Assembly (NCBI GenBank): GCA_902494555.1
Contig: CABUTR010000033.1
Span: 1-17,294, forward strand
DNA from: an uncultured Collinsella sp.
GTDB lineage: Bacteria > Actinomycetota > Coriobacteriia > Coriobacteriales > Coriobacteriaceae
Reading direction: 5' to 3'
DNA: 17,294 bases
The notes under the pieces were generated by a model. That model saw nothing but the letters and a program-made list of their open reading frames with translations, ran no database searches and was not told the DNA's origin. Positions 8,032 to 14,105 of this stretch are shown here, in pieces; the first letter of the stretch is position 1; each line of letters begins with the position of its first letter. A program made the translations under genes and the position numbers.

Positions 8032-8826
8032 ATGTTTAAACTGATTGCATCCGATATGGACGGCACACTGCTTGACGAAAACGGCCAGGTGCCTCCCGAG
8101 ACCTACGAACTGATTCTGGCGCTACACGAGCATGGCGTGCATTTCGCCGCATCGTCAGGTCGTCGCTACGATCGCTTGTGCGAGTTCTTTGCGCCCGTTC
8201 GCGACAAGATGGACTTTGTCGCCGCTAACGGCGCCCAGGTCTACGCCGACGGTAAGATGGTAGACCGTGAGGTGTATTCCCACCTGGCGATTCGAAGGCT
8301 CGCCCAAGCCGTCAGGACGTTTCCCAATCTACATCTTGCGCTCTTTGACCGAACCAAGTCCTTCCTGCTCGATGACGAGTGCAAGTTCGTGCGTGAGGTC
8401 GATAAGGACCTTCCCAATGCCGAGCGCATTTGGGAGCTGCCCGATCCCAGCGTAAATATCATCAAAGCGAGTATCTTTTGCGACGACAGTGCGGTTATGG
8501 ACAGCGCCTATGTGCTACAGCGCGAACTTGGTCAGCTCTTTACTTTTGCGCCTTCGGGCAACGCGTGGATCGATGCCATGCAGCCTGGTGTGTCGAAGGC
8601 CTCGGGTATCGCGCAGCTCGCGGAGCATTACGGCATTGGTCGTGACGAGGTCATGGCGTTTGGCGACTCGATGAACGACTACGAGATCATTCGCTTTGTC
8701 GGCACGGGCTGCGCGATGGAAAACGCGCGCCCCGCGCTCAAGGCGGTGGCCGATCGCGTGGTGGGTTGTAACCGCGACCACGCCGTTCAGCATGAGCTCC
8801 GTCGCGTGCTGGAGAGCCTCGCTTAA
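8032..8826 (+). CDS. Cof-type HAD-IIB family phosphatase
   Basis: This is a cytosolic haloacid dehalogenase-fold hydrolase, probably acting on small phosphorylated metabolites; the substrate cannot be read from sequence. Its 264 residues are typical of the family. Motif I is DMDGT (8-12, nucleophile Asp8 and acid Asp10), motif II is SSGR (41-44), motif III is Lys189 in GVSKASG, and motif IV is GDSMND (211-216). The central part (about 85-180) is the C2-type cap. The start at 8032 has AGGGAG (8019-8024) at good spacing. The leader can fold over this site (7962-8026). The gene is flanked by inverted GGGGAC repeats and converges on a second Cof-like HAD gene that shares motif layout but little other sequence, so a recent duplication is unlikely. 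Confidence 0.92.
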   Translation: MFKLIASDMDGTLLDENGQVPPETYELILALHEHGVHFAASSGRRYDRLCEFFAPVRDKMDFVAANGAQVYADGKMVDREVYSHLAIRRLAQAVRTFPNLHLALFDRTKSFLLDDECKFVREVDKDLPNAERIWELPDPSVNIIKASIFCDDSAVMDSAYVLQRELGQLFTFAPSGNAWIDAMQPGVSKASGIAQLAEHYGIGRDEVMAFGDSMNDYEIIRFVGTGCAMENARPALKAVADRVVGCNRDHAVQHELRRVLESLA

Positions 8827-8828
8827 TC

Positions 8829-8901
8829 CGGCAGATGGGGACGTTCCTTTTCTGCCGACAGTGGGGGACAGTCCTTGCAGCTTTTCGCGAAGAGTGTCCC
8901 C
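8829..8901. repeat. Two tandem GGGGAC-type hairpins between convergent HAD genes
   Basis: The first hairpin has CGGCAGA (8829-8835) paired with TCTGCCG (8851-8857) around a loop containing TGGGGACGTTCC. The second has GGGGACA (8864-8870) paired with TGTCCCC (8895-8901), with the palindrome TTCGCGAA in its loop. Both carry the GGGGAC module followed by a TCnTT-like stretch. Lying between convergent genes, they may also help stop transcription from either side, but neither has a good T-run. Confidence 0.65.
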
Positions 8902-8908
8902 AGTGACT

Positions 8909-8934
8909 AGTCGTTTAAGAACGTCCCCAATGAC
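8909..8934 (-). repeat. GGGGAC-type intergenic repeat, right copy
   Basis: This is the reverse complement of 7830-7855 with one mismatch in 26 bases. CCAATGACT at 8927-8935 recurs at 8938-8946, so the unit borders a short direct repeat that overlaps the stop of the minus-strand HAD gene. Confidence 0.8.
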
Positions 8935-8944
8935 TGACCAATGA

Positions 8945-9787
8945 CTAGGCGAGGGCGGCCATGATGGTGCGGGCGACGCCGTCGTGGTCGTTGTCGTATT
9001 CGGTGACGGCGTCGGCGGCCTCGCGGTCTTCGGGCTCGGCGTTGGTCATGGCCATGCCGTGGCCCGCTGCCTGCAGCATGGGGATGTCGTTGATGTTGTC
9101 GCCGAACGCCCAGGCGTCGGCGAGACGCTCGCCCAGGTGCTCGCATAGCCACGTGAGGGCCGTTCCCTTGGTGGCGCCCTCACCCATGACCTCGATATTC
9201 ATGGCGTACGAACGCGTGACCTCAATGCCTCCGAGCGTGTCGAGCGCCGCCGCGATGGCGTCGCGATCGGCCGGGTCGTGCCAGTACATGGCGATGCGTT
9301 CGAGCGTCTCGACCTCGTCGATCTTGCTGTCGATATCCATGTCGATCGGTGTTCGTGTGCGCTTGAGCGAAGCCGCGATGTGGGGGTCGCCGCCGCAGAA
9401 TTCGTCCAGGCGCGTGTAGAACGAGCGGGGGAGGAAGCACTGCCCATCCGCGAAGATATCGAAGGTCACATCGTGGCCGGCGGCGATGCGACGGACGCGA
9501 TGGGCAATGCCGCGATCGAGCGGACGGCTCAAAATGCGCGTGGCGCGCGAGGCATCGTTGGGCACATCGTCGTCGAGCTGCCAGACGCTGGCGCCATTGG
9601 CGCAGACGGCATAGTGCACGGCGGGATGGGCGAGGATGGGCTCAAAGATGCCCGACAGCGGACGTCCCGTGCAGGGCACAAATTCAATTCCGCGTCGAGC
9701 GAGTTCGTCGAGCATCGACCAGGTGGCATCGCTCATCTGCTTATCGCTCGTCAACAGCGTCCCATCCATATCGGAAAACACAATCAT
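8945..9787 (-). CDS. Cof-type HAD-IIB family phosphatase
   Basis: This is a second haloacid dehalogenase-fold phosphatase, of 280 residues, cytosolic and of unknown substrate. Motif I is DMDGT (6-10), motif II is CTGR (39-42), motif III is Lys207 in GATKGTA, and motif IV is GDNIND (229-234), all intact. The cap domain (about 85-195) is rich in Asp and Arg and differs from that of the neighbouring plus-strand HAD protein. The start ATG at 9787 is preceded by AAAGGG at a rather long spacing (about 10 bases). The citrate synthase terminator ends only 25 bases upstream, so either the promoter overlaps that hairpin or the gene depends on read-through from citrate synthase. Confidence 0.92.
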   Translation of the reverse strand: MIVFSDMDGTLLTSDKQMSDATWSMLDELARRGIEFVPCTGRPLSGIFEPILAHPAVHYAVCANGASVWQLDDDVPNDASRATRILSRPLDRGIAHRVRRIAAGHDVTFDIFADGQCFLPRSFYTRLDEFCGGDPHIAASLKRTRTPIDMDIDSKIDEVETLERIAMYWHDPADRDAIAAALDTLGGIEVTRSYAMNIEVMGEGATKGTALTWLCEHLGERLADAWAFGDNINDIPMLQAAGHGMAMTNAEPEDREAADAVTEYDNDHDGVARTIMAALA

Positions 9788-9812
9788 TTGATGCAGCCCT
9801 TTCTGCTGGCAT

Positions 9813-9851
9813 AAAAAGCGTGGCCGAGGGCGGCGATGCCCTGGCCACGCT
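9813..9851 (-). terminator. Rho-independent terminator after citrate synthase
   Basis: On the minus strand AGCGTGGCC pairs with GGCCACGCT (9843-9851 with 9817-9825), with an inner GGGC/GCCC extension, and the stem is followed by TTTTT (9813-9817 as A on the plus strand). It lies 23 bases after the citrate synthase stop codon and just before the HAD gene start. Confidence 0.9.
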
Positions 9852-9874
9852 CGAGTTCTATAACGGTCCGCGTC

Positions 9875-11293
9875 CTAGCGGTCGGCGAGCGGCTTGTACT
9901 CCAGCGGCTCGATCACCGGACGGTATGCCGGGCGGATGATGCGATGCGCGCAGAAGAGCTCTTCCATGCGGTGTGCCGACCAGCCGGCCATGCGGGCGAC
10001 GGCGAACAGCGGCGTAAAGAGCGTCTCGGGCACGCCGAGCATCTTGTAGATAAAGCCCGTGTACAGGTCGATGTTGGCGCAAATGGGCTTGGTCATGCCG
10101 TGGTCGCGCATCACCTGTGGTGCCAGGCGCTCGATGCGCTCGATGAGCGCGAATTCATCGCCCAGGTCCTTCTTGGCGGCAAGTGTGCGCGCGTAACGGC
10201 GGCAGACCTCGGCGCGCGGGTCGCTGAGCGTGTAGACGGCGTGGCCCATACCGTAGATGAGACCCGTACCGTCGAAGGCCTGCTTGTCGAGGATCTTGCC
10301 CAGGTAGGCTGCGACCTCGTCCTCGTCCTCCCAGTTGGAGACATGCGCGCGGATGTCCTCGTGCATAGACACGACCTTGGCATTGGCACCGCCGTGGCGC
10401 GGGCCCTTGAGCGAGCCGATGGCCGCGGCGTAGGCGGAATACGGGTCGGTGGCCGAAGACGACAGCACACGGCAAGCGAAGGTGGAGTTGTTGCCGCCGC
10501 CGTGCTCGGCATGCAGCATGAGCATCACGTCGAGCAGCATCGCCTCATCGCGGGTGAACGCCATGCCGCCGCGCAGGACCTGCAGAATGGTCTCGGCGGT
10601 GGAGAGGCCGGGCGTGGGGTGCGGCACGTGAACCTCGGAGCCGCGAAGCTTGGCAATCGAGGCCATGTGGGCGAAGGCGGCGATGCGCGGGAGACGTGCG
10701 AGCATGGAAATGGCGACGTCGATTTCGTGCTCGGGCGTGATCACGTCTGGTTCGGCATCGAAGGCGTAGAGCAGCAGCACGGCGCGCTGGAGCACGTTCA
10801 TGATGCTCGACGACACCGTGGTCATAGGGAACTCTTTGACGTACTCGTCGCTCAGATGTCTAAAGGCGCCCAGGCGCTCGCAAAAGCCGTCGAGCTCTTC
10901 CTTGTTGGGCAGCGAACCCGTGATAAGCAGATAGGCGACTTCCTCGTAGCCGTAGCGATTCTCGGCCTGGGCATTGTTGACCAGATCCTCGATGCTGTAG
11001 CCGCGAAGCGTGAGCTTGCCCTGATCGGGCACGACCTTTCCGTCGACCTTGTTGTAGCCGTGCACATCCGAGATGCGAGTGAGGCCCGCGACCACGCCCG
11101 AGCCGTCGGCATTGCGCAGGCCGCGCTTGACATTGTGCTCAACAAACAGGCCCTCGTCATAAGGGTCGGTCGGCAGGCCGTGGTAGAGGCTTTCGCTCTC
11201 AGGCGAAATCTGGCGGCTTGCTTCGTAATCCAGAACCAGGCGGCTCAAGTGGTCATCGAAGCGGTAATAGATTTTCTTGGCGTCGTAGGCCAT
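9875..11293 (-). CDS. gltA: Citrate synthase (citrate/2-methylcitrate synthase family)
   Basis: This enzyme condenses acetyl-CoA with oxaloacetate to citrate, the entry to oxidative TCA carbon flow and, in an anaerobe, to 2-oxoglutarate and glutamate synthesis. Family signatures are HAEHGGGNNSTF (261-272), GPRHGGAN (His300), GMGHAVYTLSDPR (His351, Arg360) and NIDLYTGF (Asp409). His300, His351 and Asp409 correspond to E. coli His264, His305 and Asp362. At 472 residues it is longer than the E. coli enzyme; an N-terminal extension of about 60 residues precedes the LRGYSIEDL region. This long form occurs in anaerobic Gram-positives. The start has a strong GGAGAGGAG site. It lies 77 bases after the ACT-domain gene with no terminator between, so an operon is likely. 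Methylcitrate synthase activity cannot be ruled out from sequence. Confidence 0.93.
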   Translation of the reverse strand: MAYDAKKIYYRFDDHLSRLVLDYEASRQISPESESLYHGLPTDPYDEGLFVEHNVKRGLRNADGSGVVAGLTRISDVHGYNKVDGKVVPDQGKLTLRGYSIEDLVNNAQAENRYGYEEVAYLLITGSLPNKEELDGFCERLGAFRHLSDEYVKEFPMTTVSSSIMNVLQRAVLLLYAFDAEPDVITPEHEIDVAISMLARLPRIAAFAHMASIAKLRGSEVHVPHPTPGLSTAETILQVLRGGMAFTRDEAMLLDVMLMLHAEHGGGNNSTFACRVLSSSATDPYSAYAAAIGSLKGPRHGGANAKVVSMHEDIRAHVSNWEDEDEVAAYLGKILDKQAFDGTGLIYGMGHAVYTLSDPRAEVCRRYARTLAAKKDLGDEFALIERIERLAPQVMRDHGMTKPICANIDLYTGFIYKMLGVPETLFTPLFAVARMAGWSAHRMEELFCAHRIIRPAYRPVIEPLEYKPLADR

Positions 11294-11370
11294 GCGCGCT
11301 CCTCTCCGGGCCGCATCGGGGTGACTTGCATGGGCATGCGCGCGTCAGGCTATCCCCAGCGGCCTGTTCG

Positions 11371-11658
11371 CTACAGGCGGTACATAAAGTTAAAGACGTC
11401 CTCGCGCTGAATGGACACGTTGACGCCCGAAAGCTCGCCGGCCTCGGCCAGGGCCTTCTGCAGCTCGGTGAAGTCGAGCTTGGACTCGGCGGTGTCGGCC
11501 AGCATGGTCATGGTGAAGATGTCCTCGATAATGGACTGCGTAATGTCGCGGATGTCGACATTGGCTTCGCCCAGGACACGGGTGACGCCGGCGACGATGC
11601 CGGGGCGGTTCTTGCCAAGGACGGTGATGACGATACGGGAGGACGAGATCTCGGCCAT
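11371..11658 (-). CDS. ACT-domain protein, UPF0237 family
   Basis: This 95-residue single-domain protein belongs to the ACT fold that typically binds amino acids or similar ligands and signals through dimerisation. It shows the family pattern: VITVLGKNRPGIVAGVTRVL (9-28), ANVDIRDITQSI, FTMTML, and a C-terminal QREDVFNFMYRL shared across UPF0237 members. There is no attached catalytic or DNA-binding domain. The start has AAAGGG at moderate spacing. It is the first gene of a probable unit with citrate synthase, which suggests a link to amino-acid or glutamate status, though that is inference. The promoter is probably the TACAAT box at 11720-11725, inside a dyad. Confidence 0.88.
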   Translation of the reverse strand: MAEISSSRIVITVLGKNRPGIVAGVTRVLGEANVDIRDITQSIIEDIFTMTMLADTAESKLDFTELQKALAEAGELSGVNVSIQREDVFNFMYRL

Positions 11659-11704
11659 GGGAAACCCTTTCGCGTGTTGGCGGCGCGCGACGGCGCTCCG
11701 CTAC

Positions 11705-11727
11705 GGTACAGTGTTCATCATTGTACC
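11705..11727 (-). promoter_or_regulatory. Candidate promoter/operator for the ACT-domain and citrate synthase genes
   Basis: On the minus strand TACAAT (11720-11725) is a good -10 box about 62 bases before the ACT start codon. It sits in an imperfect dyad GGTACAGTG / CATTGTACC (one mismatch in nine, 5-base spacer). The -35 region (around 11743-11748) is not a good match. A regulator binding the dyad would cover the -10 box. Confidence 0.45.
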
Positions 11728-11853
11728 TGTCTGGCGCAAAAAAGGCGCGCTCGCTGCGGCGTTACATGCCTGCAACATGAGCGTAAGGGGGAAGGCCGCA
11801 CGGGGAAGAGCCGTCTGGCGCGTGTCCGGCTCGTGTTGGGTTGATTTCCGATC

Positions 11854-11924
11854 TCAGCCGAACACATTGAGCGGACAGGCCGTTCCCGCAGTCAGCCGAA
11901 CGCCTCCGACGGCTGATTCCGAAC
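11854..11924. repeat. Repeated TCAGCCGAAC motifs
   Basis: TCAGCCGAAC occurs exactly at 11854-11863 and 11892-11901, 38 bases apart. The second copy forms a dyad with CGGCTGA (11910-11916), and a partial CCGAAC follows at 11919-11924. Such spaced short motifs next to an integrase gene are compatible with arm-type binding sites or regulator sites. No function is proven. Confidence 0.45.
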
Positions 11925-11929
11925 TGGAA

Positions 11930-11984
11930 GCGGAGGGCATCCCCGCCCTTCGGTAGGGGATACCGCTCCGCGGCGCATGCCGCG
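11930..11984. repeat. Two adjacent GC-rich hairpins
   Basis: The first (11930-11971) pairs GCGGAG with CTCCGC and ATCCCC with GGGGAT, separated by small internal defects, around the loop GCCCTTCGGTA. The second (11969-11984) pairs CGCGGC with GCCGCG around GCAT and overlaps the first by three bases, so the two stems compete at their junction. Neither is followed by a T-run. Confidence 0.55.
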
Positions 11985-12053
11985 GGCGGCGCCCCTATCG
12001 GACCACCGTGACCTCAGTTGGGATGGGCCCAGCACTGCCGCGTACTCGGTGAG

Positions 12054-12779
12054 CTAGAGCCAACTGTTCGTCTTCACGTCGCGTATGGCGATATTTCGGT
12101 CGTCCGGCTCGGTGATGCCGTAGCCGAACGCCTGGAGCGTCTCGATGGACTCCTGGATCCTCTGTTGGAACATGGGACCCGGATCGACCCTCGGCCCGAG
12201 GTGCCCGCGCCAAAGGCACGGCGTGGCGCGCAGCATGTTATGGATTTTGGAGATGGGCTCGATGTCGGCGTAGGCGTTGAGCGTCGCCATGGCGTCCTTG
12301 TGGCCGAGGATCGATTGGAGCGCCTTGATATCGCCGCCTTGGCGGATCCACTGCGTTGCGAACGTGTGGCGAAGGCCGTGGAACGTGATCAGCTCGTCGT
12401 TGGTGCCCATGAGGCCGTTGGTCTCCGAGAACGTCTTGAACGCCCTGCGGATATAGCTTGTCGTCGCGAAGGTCGCGCCCGGCTCCGACAGGATGTAGCA
12501 GTCCCCGATCTCGACCGCCCCGGTAAGGCCGCGCAAGCGCAGCTTTCCGCAGTCGATCTCGTGGGTCTCCTTCAGGAAGGGGAGTAGGCCGACCGGGTCG
12601 ATGGGGATACCCCTGGCGTCATGGGTCTTGGTGTCCTTGATGAACGAACCCATTCCCTTCGCGTACGCCACCGAGTGTCTGATCGAGATCAGGCCCGTCT
12701 CGAAATCCACATCGCACCACCGAAGGCCGCAGACCTCGCCGATTCGCATCCCCGTGTGCAGGGCGAGTACGACCGCCCT
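12054..12779 (-). pseudogene. Tyrosine recombinase (phage-type integrase), 5'-truncated
   Basis: The catalytic domain of a tyrosine site-specific recombinase is complete: HTGMRIGEVCGLRW (catalytic Arg), a beta-strand Lys in KDTKTHDARGIPI, HGLRHTFA (His and second Arg), LGHKD (third His) and TLNAYAD (nucleophile Tyr). The N-terminal core-binding and arm-binding domains, normally 100-170 residues, are missing. Upstream the frame runs ten codons (RAVVLALHTG) before the Met at 12749 and then meets TAG at 12780-12782, the stop of the helix-turn-helix gene in the same frame. No ribosome site precedes 12749. After the Tyr there are about 70 further residues, longer than many integrases. It is probably inactive alone and marks the edge of an integrated element; a short expressed protein is possible. 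Confidence 0.8.
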
Positions 12780-13031
12780 CTAATCCTCGGCGGACCAATC
12801 GAGTCCGAACTCCTTTCGGGCATCCTCTTCGCTCATGACTTCGAGAAGGTCTCCGGGTTGGCAACGAAGGGCGAGGCATAGCTGCTCGAGTGTGTTGAAG
12901 CGAATGCCGCGAATATGCCCTTTTTTAATACGGGACAGGTTCACGGGCGTGGTTCCAATCCTTTCGGCAAGTTCGTTCGAGGAAATCTTTCGCTCGGCCA
13001 TGATCTTGTCGAGGCGAACAATTACGGGCAT
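12780..13031 (-). CDS. XRE-family helix-turn-helix regulator (HTH_26/YozG type)
   Basis: This is a small 83-residue DNA-binding regulator. The HTH covers about residues 5-62: VRLDKIMAERKISSNELAERIGTTP with the recognition region NLSRIKKGHIRGIRF, then FNTLEQLCLALRCQPGDLLEV, the closing motif typical of YozG-like Cro/CI repressors. The start has AAGGAAA six bases upstream. It begins 9 bases after the DUF2975 gene stop, so the two are cotranscribed; this pairing is common in Gram-positive genomes. The last 15 or so residues (EEDARKEFGLDWSAED) extend past the usual end and stop at a TAG, after which the frame continues into the integrase remnant. It probably represses its own promoter through the dyad at 13591-13609. 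Confidence 0.88.
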   Translation of the reverse strand: MPVIVRLDKIMAERKISSNELAERIGTTPVNLSRIKKGHIRGIRFNTLEQLCLALRCQPGDLLEVMSEEDARKEFGLDWSAED

Positions 13032-13040
13032 GGCGTTTCC

Positions 13041-13553
13041 TTACGCAATCTCGTCGGAGTCGAGGTACAGCTCTCGGGCGTACAAGAAGAGCTGGGAAAG
13101 CATGAACAGGACGATGCCGAGAACCAGAGAGGTCCAATCGAATGATGAAGCGATCTCTTGGGCGCCGACGGCCCCCTCGCCGCCAAACATCGAAACGGAG
13201 GTTTTGAGTGAGCCGGCGTAGAGGCTGGTGGCAGCTTGAACAACGAAGAGAATGCCGAGCACCTTCAAGCATGTCGCAGACCCTTTTTTGAAGGGGTCTC
13301 CGCTCTTGATCGTCCACACGAGAACGGCGCTGAGGATGGTCGTAGCGATACCGATGACGGCAGGGACCAATGTCGAGATCGCAAGGGCTGGATACGCGGG
13401 GGAGTCTGCAATTACAGGGTTGTCGAGCACTTCGATTGCTGGCTTTAAGGAGAACGCCACTTGTGCGATGGCGGTGGCGCAAAGGGTCGCAGAGGCTATC
13501 GCACATGCGATGCGGAAGGAATGAAGCCGGGGAGTGCGATTGTCGGAACTCAT
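13041..13553 (-). CDS. DUF2975 family membrane protein
   Basis: This 170-residue integral membrane protein has four predicted helices (about 14-36, 56-81, 94-113 and 138-158). The family hallmarks are GDPF at 85-88 after the second helix and the C-terminal YARELYLDSDEIA, which matches the YGxxLQxxxDETL-like end of DUF2975 proteins. Its molecular role is not established; it nearly always precedes a small XRE regulator, as here, and may control that regulator's activity at the membrane. The start has GGAGG at ideal spacing. The residue 114-137 loop is Gly/Ser rich and probably faces outside. The gene is divergent from the secreted-protein gene, with a shared 120-base AT-rich control region. Confidence 0.85.
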   Translation of the reverse strand: MSSDNRTPRLHSFRIACAIASATLCATAIAQVAFSLKPAIEVLDNPVIADSPAYPALAISTLVPAVIGIATTILSAVLVWTIKSGDPFKKGSATCLKVLGILFVVQAATSLYAGSLKTSVSMFGGEGAVGAQEIASSFDWTSLVLGIVLFMLSQLFLYARELYLDSDEIA

Positions 13554-13590
13554 AATAACCTCCGAAGAATTTAAAAAACTCAGGTTACTT

Positions 13591-13625
13591 TTTAACAGTT
13601 TATGTTAAATTGACTTTGCCGGCAA
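13591..13625 (-). promoter_or_regulatory. Promoter and dyad operator for the DUF2975-HTH operon
   Basis: A perfect 7-base dyad, TTTAACA / TGTTAAA with a 5-base spacer, covers 13591-13609. On the minus strand a -35-like TTGCCG (13620-13625) and -10-like TAAACT (13597-13602) stand 17 bases apart, each matching four of six consensus bases. The -10 box is thus inside the dyad, an arrangement expected for an autorepressor. On the plus strand TTGACT (13610-13615) begins right at the dyad edge and could be a -35 for the secreted-protein gene, but no good -10 follows at 17 bases. TTGCCGGCAA (13616-13625) is a second small palindrome. Confidence 0.55.
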
Positions 13626-13673
13626 GTAATCACAGCATGCTGCAACCGAAACCCCTCTAGATTGGAGAGGATT

Positions 13674-14039
13674 ATGTTCAGTACTGTTAAGTCGTGTAAG
13701 CTCTTGGTTTTCCTCGGCCTCGCTCTTTGTCTGTTGCTGCCGGGAGCCCCCGCTTTTGCGGATACCCCGATGCCTCCTTCCCAGGAGAGCAGCCAGTGTG
13801 CCCTCGTTGAGCCCCTCGGGTATACGGACGACGTCGTCGATACCTACTGGAGCTACAGCTGTCCTCGCGGCGTAAGCGGGCACAGCATCTCGATGTTCAA
13901 CATCTCTTACAAGACGATCTCCTACCGAAATGGCTATCGCCGATCCGCGCATCATAGGGAATCCCGCCTCGCTGCAATGTGCTCCTGTGGTGTTCTTGGC
14001 ACAACTGATAAATGGCAATTTGTCTATAGCACCTACTAG
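13674..14039 (+). CDS. Secreted small cysteine-containing protein, possibly bacteriocin-like
   Basis: This 121-residue protein is not one I recognise with certainty. It has a classical signal peptide: Lys6 and Lys9, a hydrophobic core (about 10-24) and a likely cleavage after AFA at residue 29. The mature part (about 92 residues) has four cysteines (42, 63, 103, 105), many Tyr/Ser, an HH pair (93-94) in RRSAHHRESRLAA, and an aromatic end (WQFVYSTY). Lactococcin 972 precursors likewise have a Sec signal, an HH-containing middle and an aromatic C-terminus, and sit before a large membrane protein and an ABC ATPase. That analogy is inference, because the cysteines are unusual for that family. The ATG at 13674 is preceded by GGAGAGG (13664-13670). 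It is the first gene of the transporter unit and divergent from the DUF2975 gene. Confidence 0.75.
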   Translation: MFSTVKSCKLLVFLGLALCLLLPGAPAFADTPMPPSQESSQCALVEPLGYTDDVVDTYWSYSCPRGVSGHSISMFNISYKTISYRNGYRRSAHHRESRLAAMCSCGVLGTTDKWQFVYSTY

Positions 14040-14050
14040 ATGCGAGGAAA

Positions 14051-14071
14051 GGCCGAGCATTTTGTTCGGCC
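14051..14071 (+). promoter_or_regulatory. Hairpin between the secreted-protein and permease genes
   Basis: GGCCGAGC (14051-14058) and GTTCGGCC (14064-14071) form an 8-base stem with one G-U pair and a 5-base loop, starting 12 bases after the stop codon. No T-run follows, so it is more likely an mRNA-stabilising or processing stem, or a partial terminator, that could raise the peptide-to-transporter ratio. Confidence 0.45.
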
Positions 14072-14105
14072 CCTCTGTTCCGACTGGATGAGGTTAAGGT
14101 TGGCG

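Larger units (their letters stand above)
11728..12053. other. Gene-free stretch beside the integrase remnant
   Basis: About 325 bases hold no coding sequence I can support. It contains the TCAGCCGAAC motifs (11854-11924) and two hairpins (11930-11984) described separately. No tRNA, tmRNA or obvious attachment core is visible. It lies between a core-type operon and the 3' end of a recombinase, where the left end of an integrated element would be expected. Confidence 0.5.

Noticed and set aside
9836..11410. 524-codon open frame on the plus strand opposite citrate synthase
   Set aside because: It is the mirror of the citrate synthase gene, whose catalytic residues are all present; the antisense translation is Val/Gly/Ala/Arg-rich and featureless.
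11854..11924. CRISPR array
   Set aside because: Only two 10-base exact repeats exist, with no regular spacers and no cas genes nearby.
11728..12053. tRNA gene serving as the integration site
   Set aside because: I looked on both strands for a cloverleaf and the GTTCAAATC-like T-loop and found none.
12054..12749. Intact 231-residue integrase starting at ATG 12749
   Set aside because: The Met lies within the conserved HTGMRIGE motif of the catalytic domain, there is no ribosome site, and the N-terminal DNA-binding domains are missing; it is treated as a truncated gene.
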